The notes under the pieces: model-generated
Databases searched by the model: none
What the model saw: only the letters and a program-made list of their open reading frames with translations
Told to the model about the DNA's origin: nothing
From: Acidianus hospitalis
GTDB taxonomy: Archaea; Thermoproteota; Thermoprotei_A; Sulfolobales; Sulfolobaceae
Assembly (NCBI GenBank): GCA_046533895.1
Contig: JAWDOK010000001.1
Span: forward strand, 62,001 to 126,000
Reading direction: 5' to 3'
Length of the DNA stretch: 64,000 nucleotides
Position numbers and translations under genes: made by a program
In this document: piece by piece, positions 20,196 to 30,026 of the stretch
How the letters are laid out: each line of letters begins with the position of its first letter
How positions within the stretch are numbered: position 1 is the stretch's first letter

Positions 20196-20786
20196 AAATT
20201 TATGAATATTGTTTTTATGCCATGGATAGTAATATCCTATTTCAAAGTTAGTTGTTATTACTTCGCTTGAAAATCCTTTTTTTCTGGCAATATTTTTAAT
20301 TATTTCCTCAGATTTCTCAGCACTTTTATGAATAGAATATACAACGTCATTTGATAAATCTAACGCTGAGTTTAGAAAAATTAGATCATAACCTTTTCTC
20401 TTAACTCCGAACGGTGGATTCTCAATTATAGTATCAAATTTTGACTGAGAGTGAAAATACTCAACATCTGCGTTAATGAAGTCTGCGTCTATTCCTAGTT
20501 CTTTAAAGACTTTTTTAGCTAACGTAATGCTTTCATTATCGATCTCTATACAGGCACAATAAGCTCCTAGAAAACTTGCAGCTGCACAAAATCTTCCTGT
20601 GCCACAACCTAGATCTGCCACTCTTTTTCCTTTAATTTCTCCTCTGAGAAACGCTAACCATACGATGTCAGCAACGACTTCTGGCGGAGTTAAATACTGC
20701 TCTAAGAAAATTTTGGGATTAGGGTGTGGAGGGATTTTACTTACTAATAGTTCAACTTCTCTTTTATTAATTTTACTGCTTGTAAT
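20160..20786 (-). CDS. METTL5-like N6-adenine RNA methyltransferase, apparent ATT start
   Basis: A 208-aa class I methyltransferase. The reading frame contains LEQYLTPPEVVADIVWLA, then GKRVADLGCGTGRF (motif I) and IIENPPFGVKRKG (catalytic NPPF), the layout of the METTL5/putative methylase group, which modifies adenine in small-subunit rRNA. The first ATG/GTG/TTG in frame is a GTG at 20621, which would cut away the essential N-terminal part. The frame is open back to 20789, and an ATT at 20786 stands seven bases after a perfect GGTGA, so ATT is the probable start. It overlaps the upstream HAD gene by 43 bases. Confidence 0.8.
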   Translation of the reverse strand: MTSSKINKREVELLVSKIPPHPNPKIFLEQYLTPPEVVADIVWLAFLRGEIKGKRVADLGCGTGRFCAAASFLGAYCACIEIDNESITLAKKVFKELGIDADFINADVEYFHSQSKFDTIIENPPFGVKRKGYDLIFLNSALDLSNDVVYSIHKSAEKSEEIIKNIARKKGFSSEVITTNFEIGYYYPWHKNNIHKFLVDIYLFKKIA

Positions 20787-21409
20787 AGATTATTCACCTT
20801 ATTTTCCTTAATTTCTGGATAATAATTAAATCTGTCTAATAGTATTGCATCTAGATAGGCCCTTCTAGCACCTACTACATCTATTTCATAAACGTCTCCT
20901 ATATGAATTCCATCTCCGCCGGCCATTCTTTTTGCATAGTAGAAAATTTTTGGGTGAGGCTTCATTACTCCTAAATCGCAAGATGCTACTATTCCATCAA
21001 GGTATTTTATTAAATTGAGCTCTCTAATTATTTTATGTATACTTGACGTAGCGTTGCTTACTAATATCACTTTTAATCCCATTTTTTTAACTTCCTCCAA
21101 AAAAGGTATTGCGTCGTCGAATAATTCATATTTATTTGAAAGATAAGATCTACTTTCTAAATCCTTAATAATCTTATCACTAGCTACTAATCCTAACCTA
21201 TAGAATAAATCTCTAAAATCAATGTTTGATAGCCCTCCTACTTCAGGGTGCGGAAAATGATGGTTACCTAATTGTTGCATTAACGCTCTAAACACTTCCC
21301 TCTCATCTACATCGAAACCTTTCTCTCTAATAGCGTTAGTCACGGCTTCATAATATCTAGGTGTGAATTTTACTAGCGTTTCTCCCATATCAACAAAAAT
21401 AGCCTTCAT
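20744..21409 (-). CDS. HAD-superfamily hydrolase with altered motif I
   Basis: A 221-aa HAD protein with helical cap. Motif I reads VDMGETLVKF: the nucleophile Asp7 is present but the usual second Asp is Gly9. Motif II is VILVSNAT, motif III contains VMKPHPKIFYYA, motif IV HIGDVYEIDVVGAR. A Gly at that position occurs in some DxGxT-type HAD proteins and changes the acid/base step, so it may be a phosphatase with unusual chemistry or a dehalogenase-like relative. It overlaps the upstream HTH/zinc-ribbon gene by four bases and the downstream methyltransferase by 43, forming one operon. Confidence 0.82.
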   Translation of the reverse strand: MKAIFVDMGETLVKFTPRYYEAVTNAIREKGFDVDEREVFRALMQQLGNHHFPHPEVGGLSNIDFRDLFYRLGLVASDKIIKDLESRSYLSNKYELFDDAIPFLEEVKKMGLKVILVSNATSSIHKIIRELNLIKYLDGIVASCDLGVMKPHPKIFYYAKRMAGGDGIHIGDVYEIDVVGARRAYLDAILLDRFNYYPEIKENKVNNLLQAVKLIKEKLNY

Positions 21410-21726
21410 TCATTAATTTTTCCTTTCTTTCTTATTAAAAAGCTTGGAGGCTTTATTCTCTCAGATTTACAAACTGGGCATTTACTGGGTTTTTTAGGAA
21501 TTTCCAATCTAAATACATACCCGCAGTCCTCGCATTCAGGAGGAAACATAATTATAATGTAATCCTTTCTTTTAGATGATTTAGCTAAATGATATATATG
21601 AGAATAAACTTCTTTCTCCTTTTTTATTCCTAGAATCTTCATTATCTGCTTAGCCGTAAGGGGCTCATCTGCATACATTAAAAGGTAAAAAATCTTCTCT
21701 CTAGTAGTTAAAAAATCGTACTCCAT
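21406..21726 (-). CDS. Winged-helix plus zinc-ribbon regulator (COG3357-like), 106 aa
   Basis: An archaeal predicted transcription regulator. The N-terminal half is a winged helix (LTTREKIFYLLMYADEPLTA and KQIMKILGIK), the C-terminal half a zinc ribbon with two CxxC knuckles: CEDCGYVFRL and CPVCKSERIKPP. It ends in a basic tail. The order HTH then ribbon is that of the COG3357 group. It is the first gene of the operon with the HAD hydrolase and methyltransferase, and stands 12 bases after the cobT start region's stop side. The target is unknown. Confidence 0.75.
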   Translation of the reverse strand: MEYDFLTTREKIFYLLMYADEPLTAKQIMKILGIKKEKEVYSHIYHLAKSSKRKDYIIIMFPPECEDCGYVFRLEIPKKPSKCPVCKSERIKPPSFLIRKKGKINE

Positions 21727-21738
21727 TAAGTTATCTTT

Positions 21739-22779
21739 CTAATTCTTGCTTATAAGTAATTCTGAATACATTTCATCTACCCTTCTAACGATGTCTTCAT
21801 TTTTAGCCCCATTAATCATTGCAAGTATTGAAGCTCCTCCTGCTCCTACACCTTCTTTTACATATCCTTCTTCATAGACTCTTATCCCTTTGTGTTTTGA
21901 TATGGAGAAATCTAAATCTGCATAAATTAGAGCTACACCGACTTGCTTAGCTAATGAAATTATGTCTGAACATTTATCCTTAACTATCCATTTAGTAGTT
22001 CCTATTGCGATATCTTTTAATTTTTCTTTATTGAACTCCTTTATTATTGCCGCAGCTGCGGTCATCTGAGTACCTCCTGCTAATAAGATCTTTCCTTTGA
22101 ATCCTAGAGAAATTCCTGCAACCGATATTAACATTGGGTCAGCTAATTTTGAAATCTTTTCTAGCGTGTTGCTAGGGAGGTTCTTGAGAGCATCTAAAAC
22201 TACTTTCCTCTTTAATTCTTTAGGATTATTAGGTGATGCTGAACTTACTTTATCTATTGCGTCATATCCTAGCCCTTGTAGTACAGCCATGGCAGTAGTA
22301 GTCCCGGCAGGAATTGATTCACCAATGACTAAAAGGTCAAAAGTATTAGATAATTCTTCTCCTAAAAGAGTAGAATTTTCAATTATTCTTTCTGTTGTCT
22401 CTAAATCTAGCGAGTATTTTCTGATATCTCCTCCAGGTTTTCCTCCTACATCTATAAAGGGTATTTTTGGTAGAATTCTACTTCCTGCGTTTACAACTAG
22501 TTTAGTCACTCTAGTTAAAGATAAAGAAGCTCTGGTTACTAAAGCGGGTGTTGGAATTCCGTCAGGAGTAATAGGCACTGTATTTATTACCTTACATTTT
22601 CCAAGAACTAAAAATTCCGCGTCTGCAGCAGGTGTAAAGTGAGTTAGCTCAGGAGAAGCACCCGCGACTGTAATGCCGGGTATTAGGCTTACATCAGTAG
22701 TTGCTATTACAAGAATAAATGGATACTTCTTTGCTGTTTTAAGATTCTCAATAAAATTTCCTAATACTTCCTTTATCAT
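21739..22779 (-). CDS. cobT: Nicotinate mononucleotide-dependent phosphoribosyltransferase CobT
   Basis: Activates the lower-ligand base for cobalamin synthesis using nicotinate mononucleotide. The archaeal form of about 346 aa is recognised from ATTDVSLIPGITVAGASPEL, TPAADAEFLVLGK, the glycine-rich IGESIPAGTTTAMAVLQGLGY and LAGGTQMTAAAAI. Its product supports methylmalonyl-CoA mutase, which the 3HP/4HB cycle needs. The substrate nicotinate mononucleotide links it to the NAD genes of this window. It is divergent from the small gene at 22815, and a 35-base spacer serves both. Confidence 0.85.
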   Translation of the reverse strand: MIKEVLGNFIENLKTAKKYPFILVIATTDVSLIPGITVAGASPELTHFTPAADAEFLVLGKCKVINTVPITPDGIPTPALVTRASLSLTRVTKLVVNAGSRILPKIPFIDVGGKPGGDIRKYSLDLETTERIIENSTLLGEELSNTFDLLVIGESIPAGTTTAMAVLQGLGYDAIDKVSSASPNNPKELKRKVVLDALKNLPSNTLEKISKLADPMLISVAGISLGFKGKILLAGGTQMTAAAAIIKEFNKEKLKDIAIGTTKWIVKDKCSDIISLAKQVGVALIYADLDFSISKHKGIRVYEEGYVKEGVGAGGASILAMINGAKNEDIVRRVDEMYSELLISKN

Positions 22780-22814
22780 GTAACTCTATATATTCTGATG
22801 AATAAAATTTTTAC

Positions 22815-23165
22815 GTGTTTTGGGAAGCTTATAGAAAGATAGAGAAAGGTACAGAAGTATCTTTAGAAGAATTTAGATCTAATGGCGAATTAAAATTCGA
22901 GGTAAAAGAAGGTATTATGGAGCTATATAAAGAAGTATTAAGCGAGGCTAGAAGACTTATTAATGAGCCAGATGATGAAAAATTGTTTTTAGAATTATTT
23001 AGAAGAAATATTATAGATTCTTATCTTTTACAGGAATTAATTGATATTATGAATATAATAAAGAATTTACATAAAACTGATGATGACGTAATATATGGTT
23101 TACTTGTAAGGATTATGGAGGACTTAGAAGAATTGTTTTATTCGGTAAAAAAGTTTTTAAATTAG
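22815..23165 (+). CDS. Hypothetical helical protein, 116 aa
   Basis: Not recognised with certainty. The protein is acidic and all-helical (KEGIMELYKEVLSEARRL, FLELFRRNIIDSYLLQELI, YGLLVRIMEDLEELFYSV), with no cysteine and no membrane segment. Its size and helix pattern recall GINS-type replication proteins but no diagnostic motif is visible, so I make no claim. The start is GTG at 22815, with AAAATTTTT close upstream. It ends 28 bases before nadA, whose own promoter overlaps its 3' end. Confidence 0.55.
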   Translation: MFWEAYRKIEKGTEVSLEEFRSNGELKFEVKEGIMELYKEVLSEARRLINEPDDEKLFLELFRRNIIDSYLLQELIDIMNIIKNLHKTDDDVIYGLLVRIMEDLEELFYSVKKFLN

Positions 23166-23189
23166 TTTTCGCAATCGAACATGTGTTCG
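23154..23189 (+). promoter_or_regulatory. nadA promoter with inverted repeat at the transcription start
   Basis: A TATA-like TTTTTAAATTA (23154-23164) is followed by CGAACA-TG-TGTTCG (23176-23189), a perfect 6+2+6 inverted repeat that ends four bases before the nadA ATG. It covers the expected transcription start of a leaderless gene. Position and symmetry suggest a repressor site, perhaps responding to NAD or nicotinate; the regulator is not identified. Confidence 0.5.
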
Positions 23190-23193
23190 GGAT

Positions 23194-25216
<2,023 letters not shown>

Positions 25217-25262
25217 AACAACAATGTAAATTAACTTTATAAAAAATCTTTTATTGGTGAGT

Positions 25263-26144
25263 TCATTCCAGGACAATTTTTGGAAATTCCCACTTTTTCT
25301 CCTTAAAGATCTCATAAGGTATTGAATATCCTTCTGCATAAGAAGGCGTTTCGGGAACTATGAAAATTTCACTACAGTGGTCTTTTATTTTTTGTACAAT
25401 TTTATCTAGTTCTTTAGAATTTATATGTATTTCCATTAAATATTTATTACCTATTTTCGCAGACCATAAGGTATTGGGATGGAATATTACCTCCTTATCA
25501 GCTATAATATCTAATATCGTATCATTGATACCTAGTGTATATAAAAATCCTTGTAGTACATGCTTAATATGGCTGTAATGTGGCGATAAATAATATGGAA
25601 TATAAGGATTTGCTTGCAATTTAACTATAAGATTTATATCTTCTTCGTCTGGTTTCACTATTTTTCCACGCTTATTAAATTGTAAGAGTCTATCACAAGT
25701 CCACTTATTCTGATCAAAATTAAAGCAAGATATATCTCTATAGTACCTTTTTGTCTCACTAATTTCAAATATTTCGCATTCTACTATATTTTCATCTCTT
25801 AACTTTTTTACTGCGGTCTGAATACTATTTAACGCGTCTTTATTAGTATAAATTACTAACATAAATTTGTCTTCTTCTAAATCGGCTCTAAATAAATTTA
25901 CTAAAGGAAAGAATAATTTTTTAGATGTAGATAGTTTTATTTTAGAATTTTTACATAGAAGTAATATTTTTTGTAATTGAAGATTTTCAGCCAATAACCC
26001 TGTAAATAATGCTAAGTGATATTTATATTTTAAAATGTTAATGGATTTTATTACATTAATAATAGATATACCCGTAATTTTAGCTATTGCATGCGGATTT
26101 CCGCCAACCTTAGTAATAGCACTTATAATATCAGCAAGTTGCAT
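25263..26144 (-). CDS. Putative HTH transcription regulator, 293 aa
   Basis: The N terminus (residues 1-40: LADIISAITKVGGNPHAIA, KITGISIINVIKSINIL) has the shape of a helix-turn-helix. A ferredoxin-like beta/alpha part follows (KFMLVIYTNKDALNSIQTAV), and a second helix-turn-helix-like segment begins at DEEDINLIVKLQ. The layout recalls doubled Lrp-like regulators of Sulfolobales and resembles the protein at 34267. Two 16-bp direct repeats overlap its promoter, in line with autoregulation. The exact family is uncertain. The PLP enzyme gene lies just downstream on the same strand and might be a target. Confidence 0.6.
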   Translation of the reverse strand: MQLADIISAITKVGGNPHAIAKITGISIINVIKSINILKYKYHLALFTGLLAENLQLQKILLLCKNSKIKLSTSKKLFFPLVNLFRADLEEDKFMLVIYTNKDALNSIQTAVKKLRDENIVECEIFEISETKRYYRDISCFNFDQNKWTCDRLLQFNKRGKIVKPDEEDINLIVKLQANPYIPYYLSPHYSHIKHVLQGFLYTLGINDTILDIIADKEVIFHPNTLWSAKIGNKYLMEIHINSKELDKIVQKIKDHCSEIFIVPETPSYAEGYSIPYEIFKEKKWEFPKIVLE

Positions 26145-26153
26145 AAACTTATT

Positions 26154-26203
26154 TAAAATATCTTAAATTAAACTTTTCTAGAATATGTAAAATATCTTAA
26201 ATT
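26154..26203. repeat. Two 16-bp direct repeats in the promoter of the HTH gene at 26144
   Basis: TAAAATATCTTAAATT occurs at 26154-26169 and again, without change, at 26188-26203, 34 bp apart start to start. The first copy overlaps the likely TATA box of the minus-strand regulator gene (ATTTTAAATAAG). The spacing is close to three turns of DNA. It is a candidate double operator; both copies are AT-rich, so chance is not excluded. Confidence 0.5.
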
Positions 26204-26218
26204 GAATTTGCACACAGA

Positions 26219-26701
26219 TTATTTGTTAATTTTTACTATTTTTCCACCACAATATGGGCATTCCCTTAAATATAGGTTAAACTTCCTTTTACACTCTTGG
26301 CATATGTATATAAATTTCTTTTCGTTAATAGCCATTTTATTTAATTTAACTGATTTAAACGGAATATTAAATCTTAGGAGAACATTCTGTAAGGATAAAT
26401 CGTCGGTAAAAACCAATGAAGGCGAAAGATCTAAGGAAAGTGCAATTATTGAAATATCGGTTTTCGATAAAGTTTGTTCGTTTATTTCCTTAATTGCTTT
26501 TAGCACTTTATTAATGGAGTTTTTAGACGGCTCCATTACTATAACTTTTCCAGAACTAGTAGCTAGACTAAGTGAATTTCGCGAAGCAAGATCTTTTACT
26601 TCATTTATTACGTATGGAGTTGTATATACTTTATTAAGTAAATTTTCTAGACCAGCTAGGAATCCAGCTGTATCAAAAATTATATTTCTATTTACCTCCA
26701 T
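26219..26701 (-). CDS. nob1: Ribosome-maturation endonuclease Nob1 (PIN domain plus zinc ribbon)
   Basis: Cuts the 3' end of pre-16S rRNA during late small-subunit assembly. The PIN domain opens with NIIFDTAGFLAGLE (catalytic Asp) and carries SKTDISIIALSLDL and VFTDDLSLQNV with further acidic residues. The C-terminal zinc ribbon is YICQECKRKF and LRECPYCGGKIV, four cysteines. This order and the 160-aa length are those of archaeal Nob1. Its start overlaps the end of nadK by 14 bases, so they share a transcript. Confidence 0.9.
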   Translation of the reverse strand: MEVNRNIIFDTAGFLAGLENLLNKVYTTPYVINEVKDLASRNSLSLATSSGKVIVMEPSKNSINKVLKAIKEINEQTLSKTDISIIALSLDLSPSLVFTDDLSLQNVLLRFNIPFKSVKLNKMAINEKKFIYICQECKRKFNLYLRECPYCGGKIVKINK

Positions 26702-27431
26702 TTAGTATCCTCCTTAGTGGATCTATATCAAAAAATCTATATATTATAGCTTTTTTAGGACTTACTCTAACCTTTATTTCACTTCCCTCATTTATAACTT
26801 TTAGTAAATCACCGTCACTAGTAACTCTTATTTTTTGCGAATATCCTTTACTCTCTACTTTCACTTTTATTTCAGTTGGTGGTAATACTATGGATCTTAA
26901 AGGAGAAAGAACTGGATTAATAAATGCTACCTCCATTGCGTTTATACCATATAATATGTTTCCAGTAGCAGAGAGGCTCCATCCAGTAGTTCCTTGAGGT
27001 GTTGAAATTAGAACTCCGTCTCCTTCAATTTGTATTTCTGAATTTAAAAATGATAATGTTAATAATATAGTTTCAGGCTGATCTGCTAAAATTCCCGTTT
27101 CGTTAAATGCTAATGAAGAGAATTCACATATATTTGTCTCTAAAAGCGGATACTCCTGAATTTTATAATCATTTTCCTTAAGCCTTTTAAATACTTCGTC
27201 TATAGACTCAGGATTAACGTCCATTAAAAAACCTCTTCTTCCTGCCTTAATCGCTATTACTGGCTTGTTTAGTTTGATAGCTTTTAAAAGAGTTCCATCT
27301 CCTCCTACTGCTATTATTATATCCGGATTTTGTTCGTCTATCTCAAATCCTTGAGACTTAGCAGTAGTTATTATTTTTTGCACAATTTCTAGGATTTGAG
27401 TAGAGGGCTTACTAACTATCTTAATTCTCAT
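26688..27431 (-). CDS. nadK: NAD kinase
   Basis: Phosphorylates NAD to NADP. The diagnostic VGGDGTLLKAI (residues about 43-53), then GRRGFLMDV, LAFNETGI-type NE motif (SLAFNETGILAD) and TPQGTTGWSLSATG are all present, in the usual order for the 247-aa archaeal enzyme. It supplies NADP for the reductases of the 3HP/4HB cycle. The promoter region is shared with the divergent transporter gene, with a TATA-like ATTATAAT between. nob1 follows with a 14-base overlap. Confidence 0.93.
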   Translation of the reverse strand: MRIKIVSKPSTQILEIVQKIITTAKSQGFEIDEQNPDIIIAVGGDGTLLKAIKLNKPVIAIKAGRRGFLMDVNPESIDEVFKRLKENDYKIQEYPLLETNICEFSSLAFNETGILADQPETILLTLSFLNSEIQIEGDGVLISTPQGTTGWSLSATGNILYGINAMEVAFINPVLSPLRSIVLPPTEIKVKVESKGYSQKIRVTSDGDLLKVINEGSEIKVRVSPKKAIIYRFFDIDPLRRILNGGK

Positions 27432-27451
27432 TCAATGATATTTCTAAGCAT

Positions 27452-27464
27452 AGATTATAATACT
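27452..27464. promoter_or_regulatory. Shared TATA region between nadK and the MFS transporter
   Basis: AGATTATAATACT is nearly symmetric and lies about 26 bases from both the nadK ATG (27431, minus) and the transporter ATG (27483, plus). One TATA-like element may serve both directions. Deduced from spacing only. Confidence 0.4.
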
Positions 27465-27482
27465 CTTCTTTTTGATGCTATT

Positions 27483-28553
27483 ATGGCAATGAAAGGCTAT
27501 TCAATCTTTTTTGCGAGAATAATATACGCAATAAGTTGGTTTTACTTAGCACCTGCAATACCTTATATAATACTCACTTTTAAAGTTCCGTTAAATTTAG
27601 CTGGGTTAATTCCATTTTCTTTCTTTTTAGGTTCAGGTAGTATGCAAATACCTTCTGCATTTATTTCTTCTAAGCTAGGTTCTAGGAATACTTTGGTTTT
27701 AGGATTATTTATAATGTCTTTGTCTGTATTTCTTATTGGAATTTCAAAAGTTTTTTATCAAATTTTAGTATTTTATTTTATTGCAGGTGTTGGAGCTTCT
27801 ATGTTCTTTTCTACTGGTGCTGCAATTTTAGCCTATTTAAATGAGAAGAAAGTGAGTACAGCACTTGGAGTTTACAATTCTATGTTTGCATTAGGGGGAA
27901 TAATAGGATTAAATTGGATTATTTTAGATGAAAAATTTGGCTTTTCAATTTCTTCAGTAATATTATCCGTTCTTACAATATTAGCTGCTGTTATTAACAT
28001 TAATAAGCCAAATTTAAAGATGAATTGGAAGATAATCAAAGATAAAAACTCCTTTATAATTGGTGTTGCATCTGCCGGAGTATGGGGAATATATTATGTT
28101 GTAGGAGAATTATTTCCATCTTTTGCAAAATTTTACCTAGGTATACAAATTCTGCAGAGTAGTGAATTTACTTCAATTCTTCTCCTTTCCTCAATGTTCG
28201 GAGGTTTACTTGGCTTTTTAGGAGATAGAATGGATAAAATAAAATTATTAATCATATCTTCACTGTTAGGTAGTATTCCAGCTTTACTCCTCTATACTAA
28301 ATATTATATTCTAGGAATAATAATAATGGGTCTCTTTAATGAACTTTCTATATCAATAGTGTACGCTGTGGCTTCTATAGGTAAAGGAATTAATTCTGGC
28401 ATTTCACTAGCTGAAGTAAATTCACTTAATATATTAATTGGAAGCTTGTTTGAACCTATTGGAAGTTTAGTTGGAAGTATGATATGGGTAGTTACTACAA
28501 TACTGTCTCTTATTCCTTTAATTTTACTAAAGAAGCTTAAGGTGAACGTCTAA
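27483..28553 (+). CDS. MFS-type membrane transporter
   Basis: A 356-aa major facilitator protein with about eleven to twelve hydrophobic segments. The first loop region LIPFSFFLGSGSMQIPSAFISSKLGSRN (split: SFFLGSGSMQIPS, SSKLGSRN) and the repeat GGLLGFLGDRMDKIK after helix seven match the MFS loop 2-3 motif and its second copy. The substrate is not predictable. The start was set at the ATG at 27483, which has ATTATAAT 26 bases before; an in-frame ATG at 27435 gives a longer form without a promoter. It is divergent from nadK. Confidence 0.78.
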   Translation: MAMKGYSIFFARIIYAISWFYLAPAIPYIILTFKVPLNLAGLIPFSFFLGSGSMQIPSAFISSKLGSRNTLVLGLFIMSLSVFLIGISKVFYQILVFYFIAGVGASMFFSTGAAILAYLNEKKVSTALGVYNSMFALGGIIGLNWIILDEKFGFSISSVILSVLTILAAVININKPNLKMNWKIIKDKNSFIIGVASAGVWGIYYVVGELFPSFAKFYLGIQILQSSEFTSILLLSSMFGGLLGFLGDRMDKIKLLIISSLLGSIPALLLYTKYYILGIIIMGLFNELSISIVYAVASIGKGINSGISLAEVNSLNILIGSLFEPIGSLVGSMIWVVTTILSLIPLILLKKLKVNV

Positions 28554-28881
28554 TTGAAACAATAATTGGGAAAAATCTGCTCTCATTTATTATTTCTAGT
28601 GTCCCTACAGCGTTTAATAACCTAATTTTGAAAACTTTTTCTCTAGGTCCTCCATTTATTCTAATTGTTGCCCATCCTGTTCCTCCATTTATTACTATTG
28701 CACATTTTCCGTTAATGGCAATCTTTACTGAAGAAAGTGGAGGAATTTTATAATTTTCGTCCACATATTCGTCACCTACGTATTTTAAGCCCTCAGTTAC
28801 TATCTTTCTAAAGTATTTACCCCATAATCCCCATAATATAAAATAAGGGATAACCAATAACATGAATAAGCATAACTGCAT
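28537..28881 (-). CDS. Hypothetical membrane-anchored protein, 114 aa
   Basis: Not recognised. Residues 1-20 form one hydrophobic helix (CLFMLLVIPYFILWGLW) that could be a signal anchor; the rest is a beta-rich soluble domain (VKIAINGKCAIVINGG, WATIRINGG, VFKIRLLNAVGTLEI). Gly-Gly turns after the strands suggest a small beta-sandwich. The 3' end overlaps the transporter gene by 17 bases. No cysteine pair or catalytic pattern is visible. Confidence 0.55.
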   Translation of the reverse strand: MQLCLFMLLVIPYFILWGLWGKYFRKIVTEGLKYVGDEYVDENYKIPPLSSVKIAINGKCAIVINGGTGWATIRINGGPREKVFKIRLLNAVGTLEIINESRFFPIIVSIRRSP

Positions 28882-29001
28882 TAAAACTTCAAATATTGTT
28901 CTTAATTTTATAATTATCTATCCTTCAAGGATATAGACTATTTTGAACGAATAATTAGTAAGGTTTAAATAGTATAAGTTTTCTAAATTCTATGACAACA
29001 T

Positions 29002-30003
29002 ATGTCAGAATATGATATGATAATAATAGGTGGCGGTCCAGTAGGTCTATTTGGTGCATTCTACGCCACTTTAAGAGATATGAAAACGATGATAATAGAT
29101 TCTCAAGATGAGCTAGGAGGTCAATTAGTATCATTATACCCAGAGAAAATGGTTTATGATGTTGGAGGTTACCCTGGTATATTAGGTTATGAATTAGCAC
29201 AGAAGTTAGTAGAACAAGCTAAAATGTTTTCACCAGACATTAGACTAAAAGAGTGGGTCGATTGGATACAAAAAACAGACGATAATATGTGGTTAGTAAA
29301 AACTGATAAAGGTAATCAATTTAAAACAAAAACAGTATTAATAGCAATGGGTATAGGAAAAATAATGCCATCAAGACTCGGAGCTAAGGGAGAGTTAGAA
29401 TATGAGAACAAAGGAGTATACTATACCGTTAGAAGGAAAAAAGATTTTGAAGGCAAGAGAGTTCTAATAGTTGGAGGAGGAGACGCAGCAGTAGATTGGG
29501 CTTTAACCTTGGCTCCAGTAGCAAAATCAGTTACATTAATTCATAGAAGAGATCAATTTAGAGCTCATGAAAGAAGTGTTAAGGAATTATTCCAAGTTGC
29601 TACAGTATATACATGGCATGAATTGAAAGAAGTTAAAGGAGATGGAAACAAAGTTACACAAGCTATAATATTTGATAACAGAACCAAAGAAGAAAAAACT
29701 CTTGACGTTGATGCAGTGATAATAAGTATAGGCTTTAAGGGCGATCTAGGTAATTTACCAAAATGGGGAGTGGCTATGAAAGGGAGGGATGTGATTGTTA
29801 ACGCTAGAATGGAAACTAACTTACCTGGAGTTTATGCAGCTGGAGATATTGCTTTACAAGAAGGAGCTCCAAAATTAGCCTTAATTGCTGTTGGATTTGG
29901 ACAAGTTGCAATAGCTACTAGCGTCGCTAAAAAGTACATTGATCCTAACGCATCATTATTTGCGGGCCATAGCTCAGAAATGGACAAATTTAAGAAGGTT
30001 TAA
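29002..30003 (+). CDS. Ferredoxin/flavodoxin-NADP+ reductase of the thioredoxin-reductase-like type
   Basis: A 333-aa flavoprotein. The FAD motif is IIIGGGPVGLFGAF (residues 7-20), the NADP motif VLIVGGGDAAVDWAL, and the second FAD motif GVYAAGDIA. Thioredoxin reductases have a CxxC pair before the NADP domain; here the place reads YYTVRRKKDFEG without cysteines, so ferredoxin-NADP reductase (FNR2 group) is the better call. It would exchange electrons between ferredoxin and NADP. A TATA-like GGTTTAAATAG stands about 30 bases before the ATG. The tRNA-methyltransferase-like gene follows 23 bases later. Confidence 0.87.
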   Translation: MSEYDMIIIGGGPVGLFGAFYATLRDMKTMIIDSQDELGGQLVSLYPEKMVYDVGGYPGILGYELAQKLVEQAKMFSPDIRLKEWVDWIQKTDDNMWLVKTDKGNQFKTKTVLIAMGIGKIMPSRLGAKGELEYENKGVYYTVRRKKDFEGKRVLIVGGGDAAVDWALTLAPVAKSVTLIHRRDQFRAHERSVKELFQVATVYTWHELKEVKGDGNKVTQAIIFDNRTKEEKTLDVDAVIISIGFKGDLGNLPKWGVAMKGRDVIVNARMETNLPGVYAAGDIALQEGAPKLALIAVGFGQVAIATSVAKKYIDPNASLFAGHSSEMDKFKKV

Positions 30004-30026
30004 GACATTTTTTAAATCAAATTTTT

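Noticed and set aside
22097..22642. A 181-aa plus-strand frame inside cobT
   Set aside because: It is antisense to conserved motifs of CobT; its open length follows from codon use on the other strand.
26202..26705. A 167-aa plus-strand frame opposite nob1
   Set aside because: Complete antisense of Nob1, whose PIN and zinc-ribbon motifs are clear.
28993..29007. TGACA-ACATA-TGTCA dyad across the FNR start codon
   Set aside because: Arms of five bases with a five-base gap are expected by chance, and the sequence is partly coding.
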